Positions 25,034-38,096 of a stretch of 64,000 nucleotides of DNA are shown here, one piece after another. A model generated the notes under the pieces. The model was not told where the DNA came from. It searched no databases and worked only from the letters and a program-made list of their open reading frames with translations. The stretch is taken from NCBI RefSeq assembly GCF_000346465.2, contig NC_034010.1, forward strand, positions 1,029,415 through 1,093,414. The letters are read 5' to 3'. Numbering within the stretch: position 1 is the stretch's first letter; each line of letters starts with the position of its first letter. A program made the translations under genes and the position numbers. The DNA is from Prunus persica (taxonomy: Eukaryota > Streptophyta > Magnoliopsida > Rosales > Rosaceae).

Positions 25034-26196
25034 GAATGTAGTTCCTCCCAAGCCAGATAGCATTATTAGATGGTGATGAAAATCTTTTTGAGTTTGAAGA
25101 ACTTGTTTCGGCAAAATTTTCCTTAAAATAATTCAGTTATAGGGGAGTTAATCCCAAACCGATTTTTACAATGGGATTGAGTTTTGTTCCCATAAAACCA
25201 GATTATTGAGTGGTGGAAAATGCCACTTATCTTGGAGTTTCATTCATATGATTTGCAGGTTATTTATGTGTGTTTTTGTTCTGGCTTTTTTCTACTTTAT
25301 GAAAGTCAAATACATCTTTTTTCCTTCAATGATGTCAAATTGTTGTACTCCCAGAACAATTTGGTTGGTCTAGCAAATAATTGATTCCGAAATTAGCATA
25401 ATCTCATTATACAACAAATGCTGGTTTATGCAAATCCGTAGTGAACAGAAAGTTTTAAGCTTCTTGGCTTTTCCACAAACTGTTTTTAGTCTGTTTTAGT
25501 TTCTTTGAATTCTAAAACAAGATTTTGATGAATCCTTCCGTGCTTCCTTTTGGAAAGATTTTCTGCAAAACGATTCTCGCTTTGTTTTCTTCTTTCAAAT
25601 AATTTATTTTGAATGCCTCCGTGCAAACGAAGCTTAAGATGCATGTTATTGCATTCAACACCTCAACATTGCATCAAAATCATGGGAAGATGCATGTCTC
25701 AGATCAGATAATTCTCTCACGCAAGGCTGTCGCTATTTGGATCGGAGAAAAACTTAATTGCAACGGGATTTCACCTTAGGATGTGTGGTATCATGGGCTT
25801 TCTTTTTTACCCTCATTGCCACCTATCCGCAAGCAAATATATTTCTCAAACATTTTCTCAGTTGCAATTTTAGTTACAGTTTTTGCAATGCATGCATACC
25901 TTTGCAAAATTCGATAAACCACCCAAGAACCAAAAGCCAAAATGATGTCATGTTTATCAGACGATCTTCTCTATGCCATCCATCCAAAAACCAACGAACA
26001 AAGAGATGATGTCATGCTTATCAGATGATCTTCTTTGATTTCTCATTTCAACGCACCAGTAGAGATAACGATTGCTACAAACTTACAAAACTTTTTATGA
26101 TACATTCAATCTGGTACTTTGAGGTGTCGATATCTTACCCTTTTTTAGGGATTAAAATGTATAAGTTTGCTTAATGACTATTCTGTTCTTTTGCAA

Positions 26197-26291
26197 GGAG
26201 CTTGTAATTCAAGTGGTTAAGAGCATTTACTCATGCATCCAATGTCTTAAGTTTGTTTATCTCTTTCTCAATATCGCTTGTATTAAAAAAA
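26197..26291 (+). mobile_element. tRNA-derived SINE relic
   Basis: Starts GGAGCTTGTAATTCAAGTGG (tRNA-like head with A box), has 'tcatgcatccaatgtct' at the B-box place and ends 'cttgtattaaaaaaa'. It is the same family as 42297-42385. No target duplication was found. Confidence 0.55.
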
Positions 26292-27144
26292 CGATTAATC
26301 CATCTTCTACAACATATCAATTTGGAAGTTAGACCTCCATTTTTTCCCTCAACATACCTAGAATCTGGTTGGTTATCCAATCTAAACCAATCCTTAGCTG
26401 CAAATGATGGTCTAAATCAAACCAATCTGTTATAAAATAAAAAATAAAAAAAATAAAAAAAAACCCAAGTAACTTTAGCTAGTGGAGATCGTTTGGAACA
26501 ACTGTTGTGTTTCATAAAACAGTGTCTTCAAATCCCTTTTCTGTATAATTTTGACCAGCTTTTGGAAGCCCCGTGAATTCCTTGCTTGTGGTGCAAGTGC
26601 TAGTATGGTCCCTCCCCATTATCCCATTGAACTTCTAACATTGAATGAGCTTTTATGAACCAGATTAACCAACATATTTATGTTACGAAATTAATATAAT
26701 ATTGATGAACAGCGGTTTCTCTTCTTTTTATCTGTCTCCGGGTTCCTTTTTATTATGTTATAAATATTGTTGCAGTACGTCCCTGCGGTCCCAAGAACTG
26801 CTGGATTTTATGAACGTTTCTATTGCTTGAATGACAGAAAGAGAGAAAGTTGAATGTCACATTCTTCTTGTGGCATGTGGGATCCAAATTTTAAAATTTA
26901 AGCGCACAAATTTGATTGAAAATGGAACCATAGGTTGGTGGGTTAGTATTGAATGCTTAAGTTCATCAACCACGAACCTAATAAATGCATGAGCCGGTTC
27001 ATGAATGAGTTCTTTTGCAAGAGATTTGTAGTTTCAAAGTGGCAACAAGCAGTTGGCTTTGCATTTAGGTCTCATTTTGTGCACGGAACGAATTTGATGG
27101 AAAATCATTTTCTATGTCATTTCTTAAGGGATGACAAATGGTGA

Positions 27145-27490
27145 TTCCTTTCCCATGTTTGATAATGCTTGGAAAGTAACCCAAAATATACTTTATTTCC
27201 TTTTCCATGTTTGTTTTGAGTAGGAATGGAAAATAAATTTTGTTTAGTTTCCCAATTGTACCCTTATTAAAAATATGAAAAATCTGTTATGAATTATAAA
27301 AAAAAAAAGAAAAAAGAATACCAATAGTTGTTGGATAAAACTGTAATTATAAATTATTAGTGATGACAAATTAGTCAGAAAAAAATGTGCATTTAATGTT
27401 GACCTTACTTTCCCATGTGCCAAACAACGATTTCTCATGCCTAACTTACCAAACATAGGAAAGAAATTGATTTCTCATCCCCAAGCTTCC
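27145..27490. repeat. Dispersed repeat, copy related to 37513-37690
   Basis: Both stretches run 'tttccttt-atgtttg-tttg', then a-g-aat-gaaaa-aaattttgttt-gttt-c-aattgta-cct. The right end 'catgaaccaaacaaggccct' resembles the outer end of plant hAT-type MITEs, but the left end was not located. Confidence 0.5.
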
Positions 27491-29754
27491 TTTCCTATGA
27501 ACCAAACAAGGCCCTAAGGTCATGTCTTCGAATTCCTCTCTCCCAATATCACTTATATATAAAATAATTATTTTTCTTTAATTTAAAAAAAATAAGTTCT
27601 TCTTAAAGACTCAAATTTTGGGATCTATGCTTTCAAAAATTTCATAATAATCACTTATTATGACCCCAAAATAAGCAATGTCAAGCAGACACTAACTGAT
27701 ATTTTTTTTCTTTTTTTCTTTTGTCAATCTGCTTTTGCAACATAAGTTGCTCATATTGTCGAGCTGTGAATCTAAAACACTCGTAAACTTGATTCTCATT
27801 TGAATTTGCGGTCGAGTTCCAGAGTCTCACAATATTAGTCTTCCAAGAGAACATTAGGCCGCTCAACTTGTATTTACTTTTGCTGTTCAAATTGTTGATG
27901 GACCAGCCAACTTGTTGTACGATCAGAGAAGTTGGAAAGTTCAAACAAACTAGTAGAATCTCAAACACTTCTCTGGATATCACTTTCTGGTTATGCCCAT
28001 GTATAAGACAATCCATTCTTTAATATTTGGAGTGAGAATCAAATACCCAAAGATTCTTTCATTGGTTCAAGTATTGACTTAATCCAAGTAAAAATATTTT
28101 TCTGCATTTTTTTAAAATGTTATAGATCTTCAGAAACAGAAAAAAGAAAATGCTAAAACAACAACTCTCCAGTGGTTCAGAGGTTCAAGACTCAAGATCA
28201 TTTTCTATTGTATCTTCCTTGCGTTGCGTACAAACAAAGCTTTCATTGGACCCATGTTGGGGAGAATCAACCAATGAATGAGTGCCCTTCAACGAGTTCA
28301 ATTACATAGTTTTGTAATGACTCAAAAGCCTCATTCAAAAGTTCAAAGCTGGCATTTAAATTTGTGGACCTTACTTAAATATACCCTTTCAGATTATATA
28401 TCCCCAGCGATTACCAATGAAATACTAAAATATTTCAAAGTCTAGTTGCCCAAGAGACTTTTGAAATATTTCTAATCAAGTTACGTGTCGAGTAAGAATG
28501 ACATTGACTTGCAGATCAGTATGTGTGTGAGAAAATTAACATTATTTCAATATCATTTATATGCAAAATAAATAAATAAAGTTACGTGTCAACGAATTCC
28601 TAAATTAATTCTCCAGTGACTTTCTAAATAAATTCGTAAATTAAAATTTAGAGATGAGTTGAAACTACGCTCCATTTCCCCCTCCAAAGAGACAGCAACA
28701 CATTCAAAACATTTATCCTTCTAACTTTGACCGTGCACCGTATTTATTTATGGGAGTCTTAAAGAAACAAGGACATGGGAAATTAAATTTGGTACTTCAA
28801 GCCAGAGGGTGGTTGGGACCAAAGTTTGTTTACAATTGTGGGTACTTTTGTTATTAATTAAGCTTATCCTGTTTTCCACTTTAAAGCTGTTTGGGGAATA
28901 GGGACCAGACAACTTTTGCTTTTAGGTAAACAAATTGTAGGGATCAGAAACCTCGAAGATTTTACAGCACAGTTTTGAGCTGATCTGAGCTGAGCTGTAC
29001 GGCAAAGATTGAATAGAGACAGACAGGTTTGCTTCTGGTGAGTGCGGCTTGCCCTGCCTGCCCAACAGAAACAGATGTCACCGGCTGTAAAATCGGCTTT
29101 TTACCTGTGTCTTGGTCAATCACTCAATGCCAACCTCTGGTTTTTTTTTTTTCTTTTCTTTTTTCTTTTTGGTATATTCTAAGGTAAAAACACTTTCTTC
29201 TTTCTTTGTTTTCTTTTCCCCACTATCCAAACTAGTATAAACTTGGAAACTATCAATTTGTCCACAAGTAACGGCTCTTTTGAATGACTGATGAGGAGAT
29301 AAATATTATTACTTTTATTTTCCATTTGTCACTTTGAGATTTGTAACATGTTAATAATGAACATAACAATTTTAAAGACAACAGAGGTCAAGTCTTTACA
29401 TGACATTTCTCCTATAAATACCGAAAGAAGTCTCAAATTCGAATATCTAGACTCTCTCGATTGATTAAATAGAAATACTCAACTCGGTTAAGTGGTTTTT
29501 GTTAAGTGTGAATGATCATAATTACCATGTAAAATAAAACTGTGGGCAAGCATCATGGCCATGGCCGTCTAAAACAGCGACAATATAATATTAGTAGTAT
29601 TATTTGTGAAATGAAATATCAAAATCTATAATCTATAGCTGCTCTGGAAAGTACATATAGGCTTCTGCTGCATAAAACAGAAAAGATAGATGGATTATAG
29701 AATAGATTGCACATAAATAAAACCCAAACGCAACAACAGCAACCAAACCAACAC

Positions 29755-30000
29755 ACACACTCTCTCTCTCTACGGATAATACACAACTACTTTAGAGAGA
29801 GAGAAGAAAAAGTCTCTCTCACACACAGTGACACAGGTACTCGCTCGCTGAGAGAGAAGAAAGAGACAGTAGTCTTCTGTGTGTCTCTTGTGTATGCAAA
29901 GCAAAGTGTAAACCAAAAGCCCCATTTCTACTCTCTCTCTCTTTCTCTCTGCTCCAACCTTATCAATGTATGTTCTCTCTCTCTCTCTCTCTCTCTCTGA
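29755..30000. repeat. CT/AC-rich leader with (CT)n runs
   Basis: Clusters of CT and CA dinucleotide repeats (29755-29771, 29931-29949, 29972-29999). They sit where the leader of the BIG BROTHER gene is expected; CT-rich leaders are common in plant genes. Confidence 0.8.
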
Positions 30001-30730
30001 GTTCAAGCATTTCGTTTTTTTGTTGTTAATTGTGTAATTGAACAAATTAAAGATGAGCTTATTATCTGTTTTTTTTTCTTCTTTCTTTCTGTTTCTTTAT
30101 GAGTGCAATTTCTCTGGCTTCTCTAAGTTACTGATTCAGTCTCTTTTTTTTTTTCTTTTTTTTTTTTGCTGCGGTTATCTTAGATTTTTGTTTCGCTGCA
30201 AAATGAGAAGGGAGTATTTTGGCTGAATGAGGTACCGTTTCTTAACCAAAGCCTTCTCGTGCGTTTGGTTACCGAGAAAAACAAAACAAAAAGAAGGAAA
30301 ATTTTATTTCTTCGAAGTATGGAAGCTTTGATTTCTTTGATTTTCGTGCAGTTTATTGGTAGCCAAACAAGAATACAAAATTAAGAGATGAAACGGGGCT
30401 TTAAATTCTGCTTCAGTCTTTCTGAGCATGTGCTTGTTTTGCCCTAAATTTGGCAAATTTCAAGAATATATGTTTTAACATTGTCACACATTTATTTTCC
30501 AATGCTGGAAAAAGAGATTTTTTAAATATTAATTTGTAGTTAGACAACTAAGTCCATGAGCATAATACTACACTATACACATACAACATACATACACAAA
30601 TATAAATAAATTGTGAAAGTTTCTCTTGTTCTTTAAATTTGGATTTGTTTTTTGGTGAGCAAGTCTTGAAGGATTTCATTTCCGTTTTGTAGCTTGTTAT
30701 GTGAATCTCAGTTTAATTAGTGGTGCCAAA

Positions 30731-33700
30731 ATGAACGGGAATGGACAAATGGATGTGCATTACATAGATACCGACTTTCCTTACACGCCTACTGAAAGCT
30801 TCATGGACTTCTTTGGAGGTGTTACCCATGTACCGATGAACTATGGCCATGCCATGCCGATGCATGATCAGGCACGTTTGATTTATCCATTTGGGATCCG
30901 TACTTTTGTTATGAAAGTTATTCTGTGATGTCATGTTGTTTGCTGCCTCATTAGGTTGTTCATGCTTTTGGCAGTGGTTGGATAGTGTAAGGTTGTTTCA
31001 GATCCATCTTGCTTGTGAACTTGGGTAGTTTGTTTCCTTTGATGCATTTGTTTAGTCTTTCTATTTTACATGCATTAAATTGCTTGTTTTTCGATAAAAG
31101 GAAATTCTAAAATGATCAGTAATGGAGTTCATGGAATTTTTGTTTGTCTCACAAGTTAATGAGGTTGTCATGATCATTATCACTGTGAAGCAAGGCCAAG
31201 TCTGCTCATGTTTTTATCTGTAGTTTATAGTGCAAGATGTTGTTTCCTACAGCAATTAATTTTGAAACAACTGGGAAGATGATATGTTCTGACGTATATT
31301 ACTTTTGTTCTATGTATATTTGGATTGTCAACTTTGAGTTTTCGCACAAATTTTCTGAATTATACAGAACACTATGAGTTGTATTCAAGATGTCACCGTA
31401 ACGTTTTATCATTTTTCTGAGGGAAATACGGTATAATTTTGATGAACTGAAATTTTAGCTATGCTGAAGTGTTATTTTTATATTCTGTCTGTCCAGGAAA
31501 CTGCATACTGGTCAATGAATATGCATTCATACAAATTTGGACCCTCTGGTCCGGGGAGTAATTCTTATTACGGTAATTATTATGAGGTAAATGATCATTT
31601 GCCCAGAATGGATGTCAGCAGGAGGACTTGGGAACACCCTTCAGTGATGAATTCAGAAGAGCCTGCAAACATTGATTCACATCCAGAAGAAGAAGATGCA
31701 GTCGCAGAAGCTGCACCTGAAGAATGTTAGTCAGAACTTACTTCTGCCTATTTGTATCCCACTTACTGTATGGACTGAAATAAATATTATGCTACCAGCC
31801 AATAGGAGTTGTGAAAGACCATTTTTCCTTGATATTCCACATGGCAGTTTTTGCTAGCTGTTAAAACCAAAAGTGCATTTTGTTGCAATTTATTTCTCCA
31901 TGGATCTTCAATGTCCTTGTTTCATTTTACTTTTCATTGAAGCTTTACTTCATTCTTGTTTTCTGAAGTCATTTTTGACCAGTCATTGGAACACTTTATC
32001 TCTAACCATAAAGAAATTTATTTTTCTTTTTAGGCATTCAGAATCAGCAAAATACAAATACTTCTCAGGTATGGATCTTGCTTTGTGGTTTGTGCAGTTT
32101 CTTGTTTTCCTTCTGCTATATTACATATGGTCAGTTTTTATGCATATTTACTGTGCACTAAGTCCAGTACTAATTTGTTTTGGAATAAATGCACCTAGGT
32201 ATTTTAAATTTGAATTCCTGCACTGTTTCTATGTTAAACATTTCTGCAGGTCGTATGGCAAGAGGATATTGATCCTGATAACATGACCTATGAGGTTTGT
32301 TATGTATACCTTATCACACTGTCCTGCATTGTTGCTATGGCATGCTTTTTTCAGATGAAGTATATCTTGTTGGAAGTTGAACTTCTTTACCTTTGTTTTT
32401 TTGGTCTACATCAGGAATATCAAGCATTAACACAAACCTGGGAAGTTGCACATTGCCCACCCTAAACTTTGTTCACCTGCTTCTTTCAAGTTATTAGTGT
32501 ATAAAACTGGCTTTTCATGATTCTATAGATTCTGAAATCAAGGGGAACACTGTTTTCATTGTACGCAAACCACAAATATTGTGCATTAACAAGATTTTAA
32601 CTGTAGGTACTTTAGAGGCTTCAGAAACTAGTATAATATGATAAACGTAAACAGGTGAATGAGTTCTTATCTTTTATGTCTCAATACCAAGGCTGGTGAT
32701 ATTTTGATATACATACCGTAGCAAATTATTGCAATATTCGATAAACTTCTGTATACCTTGGCAAGGGTATGAGACATATTGAGGTCACCTACTTTTTCTA
32801 TATAGAAGCTTAATATACTTGGGGCAAGGTTTGTCATCGTCCTTTTGTGACATGCGGGTTTGAGGGTTTATTTTTGGAAACATAGACTGAAGTTCAATTA
32901 CCTAAAATTTTAATAAAACGCTGGTTCATGAATGAAAGTTTGAAATCGATGGGGGTACTAAAGACAAGTGGGTTCCTTATAAACTTCAAGCGTATCTTGT
33001 ATATTACCACCTCTTTTATTTATTTATTTTTAACCACAGGTCTGACAAGCGTATCTTGTATATTACCACCTCTTTTATTTATTTATTTTTATCTTTACAT
33101 GAACGTTATCGATATGTTTTATGTTATGTTGGTTGCAGGAATTACTTGACTTGGGTGAGGCAGTTGGCACTCAAAGCCGAGGTCTTTCTGACGAACTTAT
33201 TAGTTTGCTTCCAACGTCAAAATACAAGTGTGGAAGCTTCTTCTCAAGAAAGAAATCTGGAGAGAGGTAACATTCTAACTCTTGGTATCTGCCTACAAAA
33301 GTAAACCTAAATGCAGACCTTACCTTTTCATTGCCTTTCTTGTCCTCATCTCTGAAGTAAATGCAATTGCATCTATCTTTTTCATTTTTCCTCTCTAGAC
33401 ACTCTGGAATTACGACAAGTTTGGTAGGGTTGTATTGGTAAATCATTTTGTTATACTAACGCAGATATTTTGTCATAAAAGCTTACCTTACCAGAAATGA
33501 CAAATTTTCCTGCTTGAACTCTATGTATTTGAAGGACTACTTGTGAAAGAGGCTAATCTATCTTATCATCATCATCATCATCATTAACAATGCACTTTAG
33601 AAGTCTATAGTGACTGGGAGTGACATTTCTCTTCAAGAGTTGTCTTAACAACCTCTAAAGAAGGACCCTCTTACCTTATCCTTAAAAAGATGTAAAATAT

Positions 33701-34287
33701 CTGATGCTACTGTTTGGTTTTGGTGACTGTCTTAACACTGTTTTCACACAAAAAAAGAAAAAGAAAAAGAAAAAGGAAAAGAAAATAATATTGGCATAAA
33801 ATTGCTGTGATAAAATGGACAAGTTTGTGCCCAAATTGGTCCCCTTTATTTGATAAGTCGTTCACTTTGTGTAGTAGAAGTTATTGAAAAGGTAGTGCTG
33901 ATTGGTAAACATGCGGAAGAACATATTTTCCCTTATCGTTTAGCAGTTTCAGTTTCAGAAAACTTGAGAGAGAGATTTTGGCATCTGCCCATTAACACTA
34001 GTTTTGGAAAAGCAGGTGTGTGATTTGCCAGATGAGGTATAAAAGAGGAGATCGACAAATCAACTTGCCATGCAAACATGTTTACCATAGTGAATGCATC
34101 AGCAAATGGCTCGGTATCAACAAGGTTGGCTAATGCCTTAAAATCTAGCCTTTCAGAATTCAGAATGTTGCTATGTTCATTTTGTAATTCGACGGCTCTA
34201 AACTCACTCTCATTTCCTTTTGTTGTATTTGTTTAGGTATGCCCAGTTTGCAACCTCGAGGTTTCTGGTGAGGAATCAAGGCATTAA
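30731..34287 (+). CDS. BB: BIG BROTHER / EOD1 RING-H2 ubiquitin ligase
   Basis: Seven coding exons join in phase to 245 residues: 30731-30871, 31497-31725, 32034-32068, 32250-32294, 33139-33266, 34016-34124 and 34237-34287. The N-terminus has HYIDTDFPYTPTESFMDFFG. The conserved core is VVWQEDIDPDNMTYEELLDL then GEAVGTQSRGLS. The C-terminal RING-H2 (from about residue 194) reads CVIC ... LPCKHVYHSECISKWL ... CPVC. The order and length match Arabidopsis BIG BROTHER, an E3 ligase that limits organ size by restricting cell proliferation and acts with the DA1 peptidases. The ATG follows a leader intron ending TTTTGTAG. The first coding intron starts GC instead of GT. A 59-bp tandem duplication lies in the intron before exon 33139. 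Confidence 0.95.
32988..33105. repeat. 59-bp tandem duplication in a BB intron
   Basis: 'aagcgtatcttgtatattac' begins at 32988 and 33047. The units are nearly identical and include (TTTA)n. The first copy ends 'taaccacag', a decoy 3' splice site about 100 bp before the true acceptor at 33138. Confidence 0.9.
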
Positions 34288-35204
34288 AGCATCAATCGGG
34301 AGAAAAGATTAGGCAAAACCAGTGCTCATTTTCAAGTTGAAAATTTATTTTCCTTAGAATTCGTTTTTTTGTCTTCTTATACATAGACTAGTTGAACTAC
34401 GGTCTTCCCGTATTTTTTGTTCTGTCTTTTAACACGTTCTGCTGAAGTAGTAAAGAGAACAAACAAGCCATATAATTCAACGCCCTCTAAGTGAATATGA
34501 GATTCAGATTAGAAATGCCACCTTCCAGCTAGAATCCAACCACCAATCGCTATTATTTAAATATGTGAGGTTAAATAAGGCTTAGAATTATACCTCATTT
34601 GGGTTCATTTTGATCCTCTTGATCCATCAACATATTCACTTGGGCTTTTAGACAATTTTTTACTTTGCTCCACTTGGGCATTGGCTTGCAGACCTCAGTC
34701 TTCTTGAAATGACAGTCTAAGGCCCAGTAATTTTTTCTCCCACAAAGAAAGCATGGTTGATTTACTCAGTTAAGAAGTATAAGAAAACCGAAAGAAGATT
34801 TAGCTCAAACTATCACTGTAGGCAGCTACAATCTAACCTTTCAGCAAGCACATTTTCTTTACCTCTTTGCAGCAAATCCTCTTCAAGTCTTTGCAAGAGC
34901 ACCTAGCCCAAGTTGCACATAATTTGATGTATGAAGTGAGTTGTGGTTTCACAAATTCATCTTTCTTAATCACAAATGATGATTAAGCTAGACAAATGAA
35001 ACCAAGTGTTGTGTTATTAAACTAGAAGTGTTGAACTTGAAGCATATAGTTTAAATCAATGTTACAACAATGAAACATTTAGCCGAAATCAATGTGAATC
35101 TACTTGGAGGAATTTTATGTGTATGCAATCATACTTATACTCTCAAGTAATCAAGAATGGATGAAGCAATAAAAATAGTTTTTGAATGCTAAAATAATCC
35201 CAAG

Positions 35205-35489
35205 TTGATTAAAAAGGAACTCAATAAGTTGTTCACTCAATTAAGTTCTATAGCTTTGAATGGGTCGTTGAAAGCTCAAGGGTCAGTAAAATTGTTAGAA
35301 GAGATGAGGCTTTTTGGTATTGTGGAATGTACTAGGAACCTTTCTAGCACAAAGTGTAAGAAGTGCCTTCATGTTGCAGTAATTGAACTTATAGATCGTG
35401 GTTATCAAATGAAAGGGGGCATGCTATTTATTGGAGTTGTTACATTAGATTTGAATTGCACCCATTTTACTATAGTTTGTCGTAGGTAA
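35205..35489 (+). pseudogene. DUF26 (Gnk2-type) domain relic
   Basis: A single open stretch reads SVKLLEEMRLFGIVECTRNL then SSTKCKKCLHVAVIELIDRG, with the DUF26 hallmark C-X8-C-X2-C (CTRNLSSTKCKKC), followed by a GG motif. The later Cys expected after the GG (usually in a GSC block) is lost. There is no signal peptide, second domain or kinase nearby. DUF26 occurs in cysteine-rich receptor kinases and secreted repeat proteins. This looks like an isolated decayed exon. Confidence 0.6.
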
Positions 35490-36996
35490 TAAACTATGGG
35501 GTTCATAAATGTTGGTTATATTAATAAGACAACAATTTCTATTCATGTTCCTATGTCTTATTTGTGGAGTAATACAAATTAAAATATGTTTATATCTATC
35601 TTTTTCTCTTTAATTTCAAGTATGGTACTTTGTAATGCACATCACGTCTTTGAACCTTAAGATCCTTTGAAAGGTTTTGTTTTTAGGTTATAGAATTTTC
35701 TTTAAAGTCTTATGTTGAATATCTAATGAATTTTTGATAAACCAGATGTCTAAATGAATCTCGTTTTCAAGAAAAACACAATATATCCTTCATATAGAAA
35801 GTTGTGGCCCTATAGACAGTGTTTATTTAGGATCTTAGCGAATGCGGTTACAGACATATCTACAAATATATATAGCCAACTCTTAGATTGATTTTTAGAT
35901 TACTATTGACATGGGTCATTAAGTCAAATAGTATCTCCCACTATTTTTGGCAAATTCCACATCCCTCAAGATGAAATCTGAGAGTTTCGGTTAAAACTCT
36001 TAGTGGGATAGGAGGCTCTCTATTATCCGGATCATGACACCATAATAGATTATTGGGATTTCTCATATAGGAAAGAGAGAGCACGCTTGCCCATTCACAT
36101 CATGAAGTGATTGCCCATTTCATTTGACCTCTAGCAAATGCAAACTTCTGAATGTTATCATGAAGCACCATTGTACTAGTTAATTCTTAGCCCGCCTTAT
36201 TTGCCTTGTGTAAAATTTCAAAGATGACCTCATCTTAATAAAATATTGGTCATACTTGTTATTTACCATTGTAACATCATATGTATGAAATGAACCTCCT
36301 TTTAAGTGAGAGAGTCCTATGTTTTAGGCCCCTTATAACTGAGTACAAGCCTTTATGTATTGGTCACACTTAATTAGGAGTTTCACTATGGTGGAAGGCC
36401 AAGCAAAGACATCAAAATGCCTTTAATTTATCGACTTTATATTAGCATTTGATTGAGGGAGTTTTAGGTCACATTTATTTAATTTTTAAACAATTTAAAA
36501 CATATTGTCCTAGGACAACTATTACTCCATAAAGCATATTAATAGTTATAGTATACTCCCACTATTTTGTTTCAAAAACCAAATCGATTTCATAAAAGGA
36601 TTTTTATTTTGAAATTGGGATTATGTGTTACTATTAACGAAATGCTTTGCATTCCTCAAGTATGGTTATATAGTTGTCTATAGGCTCATGAATGATTATA
36701 GACTTATAATTTCGATCAACATCGAGTCAAGATGTTGAATCTTGGTCTAAGGTGGGTGATTGATTTTATTACACAGCTGAACTACTTTAAAACATTCAAT
36801 GTTGGTGGGAGTTGGACCCAAGACTAGTCTTAGAATCCCTAACTAATCTTCTTTCTCATTTTGTTTCCTTCTTCGGGCCTCCATCTTCCTATTACATAAC
36901 TAATTGAAATAGAAGACTCAAAGCCCAATTGGCCTTGAGGGAATTACAATTCAAGGGAGATAGAATTTACATCAGAGAATAAGAGAGGAGTGGAAA

Positions 36997-37157
36997 GGCT
37001 ATAATGAGGAAATTAGAGTGAGGAGCTTATTTGAGGGATTCAATCCCACCATCAACAAATGTGAGGAAATCAATGGATTTAAACATTTTAAATGGTTTGA
37101 TGGTGGGATTGAACCCCTCAAATAAGCTTCTCACTCTAAACTTCTCATTGTAGAAGC
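36997..37157. repeat. Foldback (inverted repeat), about 43-60 bp arms
   Basis: The core arms 37013-37055 and 37097-37139 are near-perfect reverse complements (left starts TTAGAGTGAGGAGCTTATTT), with a 41-base loop. Weaker pairing extends outward to about 36997 and 37157. It would form a long hairpin if transcribed. No transposase is present. It is consistent with a small MITE or inverted duplication. Confidence 0.85.
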
Positions 37158-37512
37158 TCCCAGAGAAGAAAAGCATACAAGCCTTTATTTAATTTATAAG
37201 CCAATCACTAGTTACAACCCATCCATTCAATCAAACTCATTCATCTAATGAATAAAACGGCTCACATAGCTCAATTTGGTTTTGGGACCTTAAGTCCATA
37301 ATTATCCTTAATTCAATCATGTAATCCAATTAAATAATAAAGGGAATACAACATTAAACAATTGAGACTTAGAACATATAGACCTATTTTAAATGGAACA
37401 AATAATTCAAATAAGAAATTGGTTGAAGTTTGATGATCAAATTTTGTTTGCAATTGACTGCACTTCTGGGTTTTGTGAAGAGGGAGAACATGTATCTTGT
37501 AATATAAACATT

Positions 37513-37690
37513 CATACATTTCACAAAGGAAAATTTACTTATGGAAATGAGAAATGTGATGTGAGATTTCTTTTTTTATGTTTGGTAATTTAATGAAAGT
37601 AACCAGAAAATATAATTTTATTTCCTTTATGAGGTTTGGTTTGTAGAAAAATTAAAAACAAAATTTATTTGGTTTTTAAATTATATCCCT
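37513..37690. repeat. Dispersed repeat, second copy
   Basis: Resembles 27145-27300 (same order of 'tttatttccttt', 'gtttggttt', 'aaaaacaaaatttatttggt', 'aattatatcccta'). Confidence 0.5.
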
Positions 37691-38096
37691 AAATTAAAAT
37701 GTGATTCCATCTAGCAACTCTTGTAAATCACAGGAAAATAAGCTAAAAGCCACGTGTAACTCCGAAAACCCAGCTGGTTGCGGAATCGAGCAGATCCAAG
37801 AATGGCAATCCCACCTGATCAAAGCAAAAACTAGATCCTCACTCAGCCAAAGCCACGACCCCAATAACAATTATTTAATTAATCTCCAACGGTCGAAAAT
37901 TTAGTAGAACCCCTCGCCGACCCCACCAACGTTCACCATCTCCTGTAACGGTCACTTCTTCTTCCACTCTCCCCCCACTTCTCCTCCAAATCCAAACCCA
38001 AAACCCAAAACGTCAACACCTCTCTCTCTCTCTCTCTCTCTCTTGCAGTGTACAGCTCGCTTTGTTTCTGGGTCTTTGTGTCACTCTGTGTGTGAT

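Larger units (their letters stand above)
25034..29700. other. Long intergenic stretch, transposon debris
   Basis: No convincing gene in 4.7 kb. Contents are a SINE-like copy (26197-26291), a dispersed A/T-rich repeat (about 27145-27490), a partial SINE tail (about 27514-27575) and a duplicated 'gatgatgtcatg-ttatcaga-gatcttct' (about 25940 and 26006). A 111-codon minus-strand open frame (28016-27681) has no firm match. Confidence 0.5.
34288..38096. other. Intergenic with relics
   Basis: The first ~100 bases are the likely BB 3' UTR. The rest is AT-rich with a DUF26 relic, a foldback (about 36997-37157), a dispersed repeat (37513-37690), and the (CT)n leader of the next gene (38021-38042). The stretch 35500-36950 shows no gene. 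Confidence 0.5.

Noticed and set aside
27681..28016. 111-codon minus-strand open frame from an ATG, with a WNSTANSNE segment faintly like the eIF4E/nCBP cap-binding core
   Set aside because: Only a few residues agree, the rest does not align, and no neighbouring exon completes the fold; the chance of a random open frame is high.
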